NCBI GenBank assembly: GCA_958430865.1
Contig: CAUDNR010003002.1
Span: 30,813-47,684, forward strand
DNA length: 16,872 nucleotides
Reading direction: 5' to 3'
Source of the DNA: Entrophospora sp. SA101
Lineage: Eukaryota; Glomeromycota; Glomeromycetes; Entrophosporales; Entrophosporaceae
The position numbers were made by a program, and so were the translations under genes. Below, one piece after another: positions 1 to 8,633 of the stretch. Under the pieces are notes generated by a model. It saw only the letters and a list, made by a program, of their open reading frames with translations, had not been told where the DNA came from and searched no databases. Numbering within the stretch: the first letter of the stretch is position 1; the number at the start of each line of letters is the position of its first letter.

Positions 1-638
1 CAGTTATTTTTATATCATGTAACACAATTATGATGGCTCCACCCTTAACACGCCCCCTTTCTAGTATAGTCGTATTCCTAGACAAAGAACGAAGATTACT
101 TGGCAAGAGTTTTACAATTGTTATTATGCAACAATGCATAATCCGCTTATTATTATTATTACTTTATTATTTGCGAGTCAATGTGTTGCCTGATGAGCTT
201 TTAAATATTGAAAATAAATAGAAATTTCATAATTTTGTTGATTTCATTAATTGCTAATTGTAAAGGAAAAGGCATCGAGGTGTTAATGAGATAGGAAATA
301 TAATTGATACTGGGAGCAATGTTTGTGGACTGTTATATTATTAATTTCATTTTGAAATGAAGTTATCCAAATTTCCTTTGTGTTTCATTTTCTAAAAAAA
401 AAAAACAAAATGAATTTAATTGTTAAAAATGTCATTTGAAAGACTATTAACATCTGACAGAAAAGAATTTGTATGTAAAACTTTTATTGAATTGTATAGT
501 AATGTTAAAACATACCTGGTAGAAAAAATAGAAAATTTTTTTTTACAATGGGTTAAAAAAAAATAAGGGAAATTTTAGAAGATGAAAAAGAATATTAATA
601 AATTAGCAAATCTGCAAAATGTAAAGACTAAAATCAGG
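1..638. other. AT-rich stretch without a recognisable gene
   Basis: Very AT-rich DNA with short homopolymer runs. A 45-codon open frame from the ATG at 429 has no recognisable motif. A 63-codon frame at 30-221 is low in complexity and looks accidental. No tRNA, repeat array or transposon end was seen. Part of it could be the eroded N-terminal half of the kinase relic that follows, but I cannot align it. Confidence 0.5.
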
Positions 639-996
639 TCACCATCCATTGTTTATTTGTCATGGTGTAACAATTCCAATTATTATGAGGAAGGAAATTA
701 TTTATTAAAAAATCATTCAATATTTAACTGTTAAAAATAGAATTACAATCTTGTATATTATGTAGTTCATTGTATTTTATACATATAAAGATTTAATCCT
801 ACATAGTGGGAATATATTAATGAATGGTGGTTGTTGTTATGTTACAAATTTAGGATTATGTGGACCAGTTAATAATCAACCATCAGGTGAGATTTATGTA
901 ATCATGCCATATATTGCACCTGAAGTTCTTCAAGGAAGGAAATAAACTGATATTTATAGCGTTAGAATACTTATGTGTAAATATTTTTGGCGGAAA
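639..996 (+). pseudogene. Protein kinase catalytic-domain relic (TKL/Sel1-type expanded fungal family)
   Basis: Fragment of a eukaryotic protein kinase. Open from 790 to a TAA at 943-945, it reads KDLILHSGNILMNGG, then TNLGLCGPVNNQPSGEIY, then MPYIAPEVLQGRK. After the stop, TDIYSVRILM continues in the same frame. These match the catalytic loop, the DFG region (here NLG), the activation segment, the APE motif and the F-helix DxYS of fungal kinases. The catalytic loop appears to lack the HRD triplet: KDLI runs straight into LHSGN, as if nine bases were deleted. The metal-binding Asp of DFG/DLG is Asn. Upstream (639-789), pieces such as SPSIVYLSWCNNSNYYEEGN resemble the hinge region but need frame changes. 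No N-lobe glycine loop or lysine is visible. Non-functional; the family call is firm, the subfamily is inference. Confidence 0.82.
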
Positions 997-1105
997 TAAA
1001 GTCAAGTTTTGAATGAATACAAGAATCTGCCTTTAGAAGTATATAGTAGAAATAGTAATATGTTGTCATCATCGCAATAGAGGGTAGAATCACATTATAT
1101 TTTTA

Positions 1106-1345
1106 TAGATGGGCGTATAAATTGTTTTTGGGGTCGTCTAAAGTCAAAATAGTATTTAGACAAAATGTCTAAATGTCTAAATTAATATAAATAGCAATGA
1201 TTTGCTTTAAATACAACTAAAAGTCACGTGTACACACACAAAATCCACAAAGTTCAATAAATTATTCAATTTCAGCATTTTAGACAATTGAGACCATGAT
1301 TGTCTAAATGTCTAAATTAAATAATTTAGTTTAGACACCCATCTA
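1106..1345. mobile_element. 240-bp MITE with TAGATGGG terminal inverted repeats and TA target duplication
   Basis: The left end TAGATGGGCGT and the right end (reverse complement TAGATGGGTGT) form an inverted repeat, flanked on both sides by TA (1104-1105 and 1346-1347). Inside lie repeated TGTCTAAATGTCTAAATT blocks near each end (about 1168-1185 and 1304-1321) that also pair with TTTAGAC copies in the opposite orientation. It carries no coding sequence. The TA duplication points to the Tc1/mariner group or a related TA-targeting family; the superfamily is inference. Confidence 0.72.
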
Positions 1346-1479
1346 TAATGATATTATACATTATAATAAATTATCATCTAGAAACCTAATATTTATTAAT
1401 AAAAATTTTTTTATCGTATAACCGATAGGATCTGATCTGGAGCTTTAATTAATTCATCTTTTTGATTTGCACATTCAAA

Positions 1480-1487
1480 TATAAATA
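1480..1487 (+). promoter_or_regulatory. Candidate TATA box of the former thiolase gene
   Basis: TATAAATA lies about 70 bp before the first recognisable thiolase codon, in a region otherwise lacking coding signal. The spacing suits a core promoter, but AT-rich DNA throws up such matches often. Confidence 0.3.
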
Positions 1488-1555
1488 GAGTTGAACTCAA
1501 AGAAAAAATTCTTCTTTCAAATAATTTATTTGTTCAATCAATTAAAAAAGAAAAA

Positions 1556-3084
1556 AGAATTCAACAAATAACTAACCACCTCATTGGCAATCCGTCTAGA
1601 AAATCATCAGAGGATGTAGTGGTGGTAGCAGCAGTTTGTACGGCACTCACCAAAGCTAAAAAAAGGTGGTTTCAAAGATGCATTTCCCGAAGAGTTTCTG
1701 GCTGCGGTTTTTAAGGCGGTGCTTGATAAATCAAAAATTGATTCGAAGTTGATTCAAGATGTGGCGGTTGGTAATGTTTTACCACCTGGTGGTGGAGCTA
1801 CGGTTGCAAGAGCCGCAGCTTTGTTTACTGGTATTCCTGATACTGCTGATTTGAACACTGTTAATAGACAATGTTCTTCTGGTTTACAAGCAGTTGTTCA
1901 AATTGCTCACGAAATTGTGCTTGATCAAATTGAAATTGGGATAGGTGATATATATATTATACATAATATTATGCATATATTGTCTATTATTATTTGTTGA
2001 TAATTATTTTATACTCATATTCTTATTTGTTTTTAAAGGCGCTGGAGTTGAAAGTATGTCACTTCATTATGGAGCATGAGCAATGGCAACAGATGTTTCA
2101 GAAAAGGTATTCTCAAATCCGGCATCACAAGATTGTTTACTTCCGATGGGAGCAACTTCAGAAAATGTAGCAGAAGAATTTGGAGTCACGAGAGCCAAAC
2201 AAGATCAATTTGCTGTTTTGTCTCATCAAAAAGCAGCAGCAGCGCAAAAATCTGGTCTTTTTAAAGAAGAAATAATTCCTGTAAGAACCAAATGGATTGA
2301 TCCCAAGACAGGGGATGAGAAAGAAATAGTTGTTGATAAAGATGATGGAATTCGTAAGAACACAACATTGGAAGGATTAGCCAAATTGAAACCAGCGCTC
2401 AAAGAAAATGGTACTACTACAGCAGGTACTGCCTCATAAGTTTCTGATGGAGCAGCAGCGGTTTTATTGATGAAACGTAAGACAGCTGAAAGACTTAGAT
2501 TACCAATTATTGGTAGGTTTATTAGAGCATCAGTTGTTGGGTTTCCACTAAGGGTGATGGGAATAGGGCCTGCTTATGCAATTCCGACTGTTCTTAAACT
2601 AGTAGGGCTTTCAGTTAATGATATTGTCATTTATGAAATTAATGAAGCTTTTGCTTCACAAGCAATATATTCTATTGAGAAATTAGGTATTGATATCAAA
2701 AAAGTTAATCCAAAGGTAATTAAAATTAACTGATTGATATTGGAATCATTTTACTCTTCCAAAAACAATGATTTTTTCTAAATTTAAATTTACTATATAA
2801 TTGATAATTAATGATTAAATGGGAGGAGCAATTGCAATCGGTGAGTCATTAATTTACATGATTATAATCAATTTATTGTTATAATACTACATAATTTATT
2901 AACGCTTATATATATATATATGTATGTATGATTAATAGGACATCCTTTGGGTTGTACTGGTGCACGTCAAGTATCAACACTCTTGACAGAGTTAAGAAGA
3001 ACAAGGAAGAAATTAGGAGTTATTTCTATGTGTATCGGAACAGGAATGGGAATGTCTGCTGTTTTTGAAGCAGAATTTGCTTAA
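1556..3084 (+). pseudogene. Peroxisomal 3-ketoacyl-CoA thiolase pseudogene (4 exons, several lesions)
   Basis: A functional homologue would cleave 3-ketoacyl-CoA with CoA in peroxisomal beta-oxidation. The N-terminus RIQQITNHL fits the PTS2 import signal R/K-L/V/I-x5-H/Q-L/A. Thiolase landmarks are in order: NRQCSSGLQ with the nucleophilic Cys, SDGAAAVLLM, EINEAFASQ, GGAIAIGHPLGCTGARQ with the catalytic His, and CIGTGMGMSAVFE with the second Cys. Exons: 1556-1944, 2039-2715, 2822-2840, 2939-3084; introns 94, 106 and 98 bp. Lesions: no in-frame ATG before the PTS2; an A7 run at 1658-1664 where frame needs A6; TGA at 2077-2079; TAA at 2437-2439 where thiolases usually have Gln; and the acceptor of intron 2 reads TG at 2820-2821 instead of AG. 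The conserved Arg of the 'VRTA' motif is Cys (TGT, 1637-1639). Catalytic residues survive, so inactivation looks fairly recent. Convergent with the ML-domain gene. Confidence 0.93.
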
Positions 3085-3367
3085 AATTATTAATGTAATT
3101 GATAATTGGTTAATTAGTTAATTAATGATCATTTAATATTTAGTATTATTTAATTATCACTATTTTTGATCTCAAATAACCAATATAATTATTTAAAAGT
3201 TGGTATTTGTTTTCGTTTAATAATAATAGTAATGAGATTGTTTTATTATATATGTTAGATCAAAAATTTAAAAACAAAATGTTTATGATTACATATCATT
3301 ATTTTCTTATTATTATAAATTGTAAAAAAAAAATTTCTCTCATACCCCTCCCAATATAACAAATATT

Positions 3368-4021
3368 TTAAAGTCCAAATGAAGCATGGCCACTCAAACA
3401 AGCGATTTGTTTGTTATCGGCATTGTAAGCATTCACGTAAATGTTATAACTTCCCTATAAATTATAAATAATATGATTATTAATAAATAAACATTATAAT
3501 TACCAATGAATAAATAATAATTAATAACTAATTAATAAATCTCTTACGGGAAAAATATTTCCAGGTAATTGTGCCACTTTGTCAATTGTATGATTTCCCT
3601 TCATAACAGGACAACTTTCATCAACCTCGGGAGCTTGTTCGCATAAATCAAGACGTTTTGAATAAATCGTCACTATTCCATATTTAACTACCACATCAAC
3701 ATAACCACCTTCACCAACGGTTTCTTTGAAATAGCCAGAGCCTTGAACACGTAATTCTTGGCCTTTTTGTGGTGGGTCAGGAGTTAATTTTATGTAATGA
3801 ATCGCCAAGATATCTTCTGGTTGGCTACAAACCGATACAGTATCATATAATGCTTTTACCGGAAATTCATTGCTAAGAACTTCCTGAATTGTTTCTTTGA
3901 GAGAGTCTACTTCTTCTTGAATCCTATTCGAGTTTACTATTGAAGCAAACAATAACATGATCAAAGAAAAGAAAATAACCACAAATAAATTGTTTTTATT
4001 ATTCATGATGATTGCTGTCAT
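3368..4021 (-). CDS. Secreted ML-domain (NPC2/MD-2-related) lipid-binding protein
   Basis: Two exons: 3548-4021 and 3454-3368, joined across a 93-bp GT-AG intron (3455-3547), give 186 residues. The first ATG is at 4021-4019; a second at 4006-4004 would give 181 residues and an equally good signal peptide. Residues about 10-28 (NNLFVVIFFSLIMLLFASI) form a hydrophobic signal segment. The rest fits the MD-2-related lipid-recognition fold: LAIHYIKLTPDPPQKGQEL, then VDVVVKYGIVTIYSKRLDLC, then ESCPVMKGNHT with a possible N-glycosylation site, and the C-terminal IYVNAYNADNKQIACLSGH. Four cysteines (65, 127, 137, 177) could form the usual disulfides. Fungal members are annotated as phosphatidylglycerol/phosphatidylinositol transfer or sterol-binding proteins, acting in the vacuole or secreted; the ligand cannot be read here. 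No lesions seen. Confidence 0.88.
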
Positions 4022-4045
4022 TATTATTATTATTGTTATTGTCAA

Positions 4046-5039
4046 TTAATTTTGAAAAAGAAAGGAGAAAAAAATTATATTTTATTATTAATTTTTTTTT
4101 ATACTATAATAATAAATATTTTTGAATGGTTACAGAAAAATAGCCATTTCTCAATTTATTGTTTATTTACATCTCACATTTTTTTATCATCATCTATTAC
4201 TATTTACAAGTTGTTTATAAGAGGCGAAATGCGTTTTTGGGTAATATTAATGTAAATCTTCCGTACGATGTTCTACTACATGTTATATGAAGCAATGCTG
4301 ACTAATAATAAAAATTTAAAAATGAAAGGCAGTAAATTTTTTTGCCTGGGCAATATTAAAAATAACGTTAACATTAACCATTAACGCCTTTAACCATTTT
4401 AATCTACAAATGATCGTGTCATGCAAACAGGAATTAAAATGTATATAAAAATAATTTTTGGAGAGAAGAAATTTAGTTTCAAATGGATGCAAGTCTACAC
4501 TTGGGTATTATTGTATAAATAAGACCGCATTATTTAGCATAGGCTTGTTACATCAAGTTTACATACCATAAAACTTGATCGAACTATTTGAAATATGCTC
4601 ATGTTTATCTTAGCGGTTAGATTCTTCATACGATCCACCAGTCACAAAAATGTCAATATCAGATTATTTAAGATCGATTCCGCACCTCATAAAGAACATC
4701 GATGGTAGAAATGTGCAAAATTTAAAGAAATATTCTATTTCAATACGATGATGCTTGCCATATTTGCTAATTATAATCCTATTGTGAGATTAAAATAGAA
4801 AACAATCATCAAAAAAAAAATTTTTTTTAAATTTTTGCATATTTCAAATTTCGTTTAATGATTGCTAATTCAATTCGTTTTATAGATTTGTTTGATTATA
4901 TTAAGATTAAATTTTTTTTTATAGATTTTAGTGGATAAAGACAACCGGCTGATTAACTACTAACTGGTCAATTGATTATTAAAATTTCAGAGCCTCACTC
5001 CATAAAAATAGCTACAGAAGTTAATATTAAATTACTTTT
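4046..5039. other. Intergenic AT-rich DNA, nothing recognisable
   Basis: Non-coding upstream DNA of the ML-domain gene, with poly-A/T tracts. A plus-strand 67-codon frame at 4052-4255 is compositionally AT-driven and carries no motif. A cluster of TTAAC-like words at 4365-4395 is too irregular to be a repeat array. Confidence 0.5.
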
Positions 5040-5172
5040 TTACAAAAAATCCGTTATATGTAAAACAAATACTTTTGTGGGTCGGAAATTAAACAGCAGG
5101 GTTTAATGATCAGAGTGTGGCGAAGTTTGGTATTATCCAATGTAGTGTTAACGACGGGCAGTAAGGTTCAAA

Positions 5173-5191
5173 TGTAAACATTTTTGTTTAC
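5173..5191. repeat. Short hairpin GTAAAC / GTTTAC
   Basis: GTAAAC and GTTTAC face each other across a short T-rich loop, inside a GTTAA/GTAAA-rich, somewhat less AT-rich block (about 5040-5340). No terminator or RNA gene is claimed. Confidence 0.4.
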
Positions 5192-5346
5192 GTTTTTGTA
5201 AAAGAGTTAAATGTAAAGTGTTAAAGTTGTTCGGTAAAGTAATAGAGTGTTAATGGCTGTTATCGACTACATTGCAGACATTTATTAACCAAAGTCTTTA
5301 GTTATCGCATATTGTTATTTGTGTTAAAGTAAAGCAGTTTAAGTAG

Positions 5347-5472
5347 ACTTGTAAAGAGAGCAAATCAGCCAAGCCTTTAAGCGGCCAAAGAAAAGTAAAA
5401 GTAAATAAAGAAGAAACTTTAGAAAGCATTTTTCGTTTTCTAAAAGAGTCACATTTATTAATTGTACCATAA
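5347..5472 (+). pseudogene. Unrecognised open frame, probably a coding relic
   Basis: An open frame of about 41 codons without a start, bounded by TAG at 5344 and TAA at 5470. Its composition is protein-like (KPLSGQRKVKVNKEETLESI followed by FRFLKESHLLIVP) and unlike the surrounding AT-driven frames. I do not recognise the family. It sits in the less AT-rich block that also holds the frames at 5504-5704 (+) and 5615-5764 (-), and may belong to one repeated element. Could be chance. Confidence 0.3.
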
Positions 5473-5503
5473 AGTGTGCTTACAGATCGCTGGAGTTTTC
5501 TAG

Positions 5504-5704
5504 GTACAAGAAAGAGGCAGTAGGCAAGAAATTAATACGAACTCGGCTATAAACGTAAACCAATCGGTATTAACCGAAAAGCTACATCACAATATATCTT
5601 CACAGGGGCGGGCATCAATTTTTCAAAAGAACCGAATTAATTCTTTTAAGAATCTCCTTAGCCAGGATAACATCAGGTATCTCATGACCATATACAGTAT
5701 GTAA
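5504..5704 (+). other. Unassigned 66-codon open frame
   Basis: Open between stops with no ATG near its start. It is rich in Asn, Ser and Gln and shows no motif I know. It overlaps, on the opposite strand, a shorter frame (5615-5764) whose translation looks more protein-like, so at most one is genuine. Confidence 0.2.
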
Positions 5705-5764
5705 ATATCTTTACAAACTTTCTGGTAATTCCATCCAAATTTTCACGAGTTGCAAGTATCTTGA
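5615..5764 (-). pseudogene. Unrecognised protein relic on the minus strand
   Basis: Minus-strand reading gives RYLQLVKIWMELPESL, an in-frame TAA, then RYLHTVYGHEIPDVILAK and EILKRINSVLLKN before a TGA. The amphipathic, charged composition with Trp, Pro and Gly is unlike random AT-rich translation, and the single internal TAA could be a former CAA. I cannot assign a family. It is short and ends abruptly, so it is probably one exon or fragment of an older gene or transposon. Confidence 0.35.
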
Positions 5765-5769
5765 TTATT

Positions 5770-6174
5770 AAATGTTGATTTTCATTTTTGAATAAAGAAG
5801 TATTTTCGCCCCGTCATAATCATCATTACAGTTGATATTGTTATTTTTAAAAAAATATTTAACTGTTGACAATACAAACAAGAAAATAACTCCAATGTTG
5901 GAAACGAAAAAAATAATGTAAAAAACATTAATTAATATTTCAATGTCATTTTATTTTAATTGTGCAAGTATTTTCATCATCGTCACCACAGTTTGAAAAA
6001 ATATCAACTGTTAATTTTCATTTTATACTCTTCTTTTACTTTCACCTTTTTTATTACATTGAGTTTATCTTATATTTATTATATATTTACTTATAATGGA
6101 TAAAACCGCTTTTGAAACTATCTTCAAGCCAATAAAAATTAAACGCCCTTTCTGGCAAATTCATCACCAATATA
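5770..6174. other. AT-rich DNA left of the Tc1 insertion
   Basis: Mostly poly-A/T and imperfect ATT repeats. From the ATG at 6096, an open frame reads MDKTAFETIFKPIKIKRPFW and continues to the TA at 6173 where the transposon is inserted. Bringing the flanks together at one TA gives a stop four codons further on, so this is at best a 30-codon frame. Confidence 0.35.
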
Positions 6175-6452
6175 CAGTACCTGGACAAAAGTATCGGAAC
6201 ACTTGCTTTTGTTGATTGCGCAAAAATATACATAATAAACATGTATGAAATTTATATCATTTGCGGTTTAGGTTCTTGTGAATATCTATGCAAAATACCA
6301 TGCATCTAAGTTCTGTAGGAATCGAATAAATATATAAAAATGAAATTTGATTAAAAAATTTTCTTTGACGATCACTAAATCTCTGACGCGAAATTTTTTA
6401 TTTTATTCTCAAATTCTATGTAATAATTTTCAATTTAAAATTTTAACTATTT

Positions 6453-6583
6453 TTAATATTTAGTTGGGTATCCTTTGCTCTTTATACAAGCCTGAATTCT
6501 ACTAGGCATGCTTTCAATCAAATTCATTAAAAAATTTTGAGGAATTTTATTCCATTCCTCTTTTAAAGTAGCCTCAAGTTTAA
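6453..6583 (-). pseudogene. C-terminus of Tc1-type transposase
   Basis: The minus strand reads LEATLKEEWNKIPQNFLMNL then IESMPSRIQACIKSKGYPTKY and a stop. This is the conserved end of Tc1 transposases, in which 'EEW..IP...........MPRR...CI...G..TKY' follows the DDE core. The DDE residues themselves are absent. It belongs to the same decayed copy as the helix-turn-helix fragment at 6595-6725. Confidence 0.9.
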
Positions 6584-6594
6584 GATTTCTTAGA

Positions 6595-6725
6595 TTGTTG
6601 GACGACTTCTAATACGATATACTGTTGTGGTGGGAAGCCAAGTATTTTAGAAGTAGTTCTATATGAGGCTCCACTTTTATAAAGGCCAACTATTTGTCCG
6701 TGTTGAGCTTCAGTTAAATTAGACT
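6595..6725 (-). pseudogene. N-terminal DNA-binding part of Tc1-type transposase
   Basis: The minus strand reads SNLTEAQHGQIVGLYKSGAS then YRTTSKILGFPPQQY, the first helix-turn-helix of Tc1 transposases that binds the inverted repeat. The frame is lost soon afterwards, and the sequence jumps to the C-terminal fragment with roughly 200 or more residues missing. The missing part would contain the second HTH and the DDE/D catalytic triad. Confidence 0.88.
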
Positions 6726-7109
6726 TTTTTTTTTTTTGAAATTTAAAATTTTGAAAACTTTTTAAAATTTTTTTTAAAAAAATGTTCTTAAAAAATATGT
6801 AATAAAAAATAATTTTTCAGAATCATCAAACTTGGGTTTTCATATACAAAATTTCCAAAACATATTACTATGTAGGTTCTTGGACAATTTCTAAAAACAT
6901 CATGTCAAAAATTTTTGATTGTCAAATTTAATCGAATTTCATTTTTATATATTTATTCGAGTTCTGCGAAACTTAGTTGTATGGGATTTTGCATAGATAT
7001 TCACAAGAACCTAAACCGCAAATGATATAAATTTCATACATGTTTATTATGTATATTTTTGCGCAATCAACAAAAGCAAGTGTTCCGATACTTTTGTTCA
7101 GGTACTGTA

Positions 7110-8017
7110 TTTTTGCTTTGTAGATTTTGTGTTTAACACTTATACAAATTATTGAATAATTGATGAAGCGTTCAAATTATTAAATAAAATAATAAATATA
7201 TATTATACATTGTAAAAAAATAAGGTTGTTATACATCCCTCATTAATTCTGGTAATTACAATTCATTATTTTAAAAGTGTAGTGAGATCAGATCTAATTT
7301 CATATTTGATATTAAAAAATAAAAGCAAGTTTGTATTCATTAATTATAAAACAAAAGTGAAAAATTTTACCATAAAGTGACTTGCATTGACTCATTTTGG
7401 TTTTTTTGGCCTATTTGTGGTATGTCAAAGACATAGTTAAACCCAAATGATAAGGTTTAACAACTTGATGGGTAAAAGTTTATTCATTTTATTTTTATTT
7501 AAATTAGTTAATAGTAAAAGCATTTACGGATTTTTATATAAAATTTTATTAAAAATCTCTCTCTAATGTCATTTCTTGACTTGAGATTAAAGAGAAACTC
7601 TCGATTCAATAAATTCATAAAACTCACCATGCCAAACCTATGAATTTAACGAGATTTGGCTTTGTGAATTTTAAATTCACTTAGACTATGGTTTTGTCAC
7701 ATGATTCGACTAAATTACAGAAATTTTATTAATGTAGTAATAGTTGTAGTAATAGTAATAGTAATAGTAATAGTAATAGTAATAATGGCCGTAGTTAATT
7801 TTAATAGTTGCCAAAATTATATCCGAAACTGTTTTAATTTAATAATTATTTTATGTTCATAAAGAATATCTAAAAGCCGAAAATGACTGCTGTAATTACT
7901 TTTTTACAAGAATAATTACCACAATTACTATACTATGGATGGATACATTTAATGGAATTTAGAAAATTTCCATTATAAAAAGATTATGAAAAAACTTTTA
8001 ATCAAGTTATTTGTTTT
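7110..8017. other. Intergenic AT-rich DNA with small repeats
   Basis: No coding signal on either strand. It contains a short hairpin (GTTAAACC at 7436-7443 against GGTTTAAC at 7454-7461), a trinucleotide-type microsatellite at 7735-7785, and a diffuse AATTTAA-rich imperfect palindrome around 7640-7685. It separates the Tc1 element from the malate dehydrogenase 3' end. Confidence 0.55.
7735..7785. repeat. (TAGTAA)n microsatellite
   Basis: About eight imperfect TAGTAA units in a row. Simple repeat with no coding role. Confidence 0.85.
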
Positions 8018-8060
8018 GTTTTTTTTTTGTTTTTTTTTTGTTTTTTTTTTGTTTTTTTTT
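8018..8060. repeat. (GT10)4 11-bp minisatellite next to the malate dehydrogenase stop
   Basis: Four consecutive units of one G followed by nine or ten T, on an 11-bp period. On the malate dehydrogenase coding strand this reads as A-rich sequence 20-60 bases past the stop codon, so it probably lies in the 3' untranslated or cleavage region. Confidence 0.85.
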
Positions 8061-8079
8061 ATTAAGATGATGGATAATT

Positions 8080-8602
8080 TTACAATTTTGATTTTTCTGT
8101 CATAAAAGAAACACCTTTATTAATGTTCGCTTTAAGTTGAGAAATTGCAGCCTTAAGAAGTGATTGTTCATATTCAGTGAGATTACCAAGTGGAAGAATC
8201 TTTGAAACACCATTTGGCTAAAGAGAAAAAATCATATTCGGTTAATATATTTATAAATTAATATAATTTCACAATTGATAAAATAATGATGAATCTTACT
8301 CCCAATTCAATATTTGTTGAAAAATATTCCAAGTTATCAATTGTGTTTTTAAGTTGAAAACTACCTTCCTTATCAGCATCAAGATTAATATATGATTGCA
8401 CAATTATACCAGGTTTACCTTTAACTGTTGCATCCAAAACAGAAGATGCAAACTTGGCGCCTGCATATGCCATAGAAAGAGTTGCAGATCCAGTACCATC
8501 TTTTGCTTTAACAACTTCATCACCGCCTTTACAATAATTAGATACATGTATAATGTATATTAAAAAAGTCTTAATAATTTTATTATTTATTTTATTATTA
8601 TG

Positions 8603-8633
<31 letters not shown>

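Larger units (their letters stand above)
6175..7107. mobile_element. Internally deleted Tc1-type transposon (933 bp)
   Basis: The ends are CAGTACCTG and its inverted partner CAGGTACTG, flanked by TA on both sides (6173-6174, 7108-7109), the target duplication of Tc1/mariner elements. The terminal inverted repeats are long, about 180 bp (6175 to about 6355 and about 6925 to 7107). They are nearly identical over the outer 130 bp, including a shared block matching CAAAAGTATCGGAACACTTG save for one base outside it. Between them, on the minus strand, lie the N-terminal helix-turn-helix and the last 40 residues of a Tc1 transposase with the catalytic core missing. Non-autonomous. Confidence 0.93.

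Noticed and set aside
429..566. 45-codon frame from an ATG
   Set aside because: Short, no motif, ends in poly-A; not distinguishable from chance.
4052..4255. Plus-strand 67-codon hydrophobic frame
   Set aside because: AT-driven composition, no motif; it sits in the upstream region of the ML-domain gene.
4360..4400. Cluster of TTAAC-type words resembling a telomere-like repeat
   Set aside because: Spacing and sequence are irregular; it does not match TTAGGG or a constant unit.
4640..4700. tRNA-like B-box (GATCGATTCC)
   Set aside because: No matching A-box or cloverleaf pairing could be drawn around it.
7735..8060. Direct repeats considered as a CRISPR-like array
   Set aside because: They are simple microsatellites without unique spacers, in a eukaryotic context.
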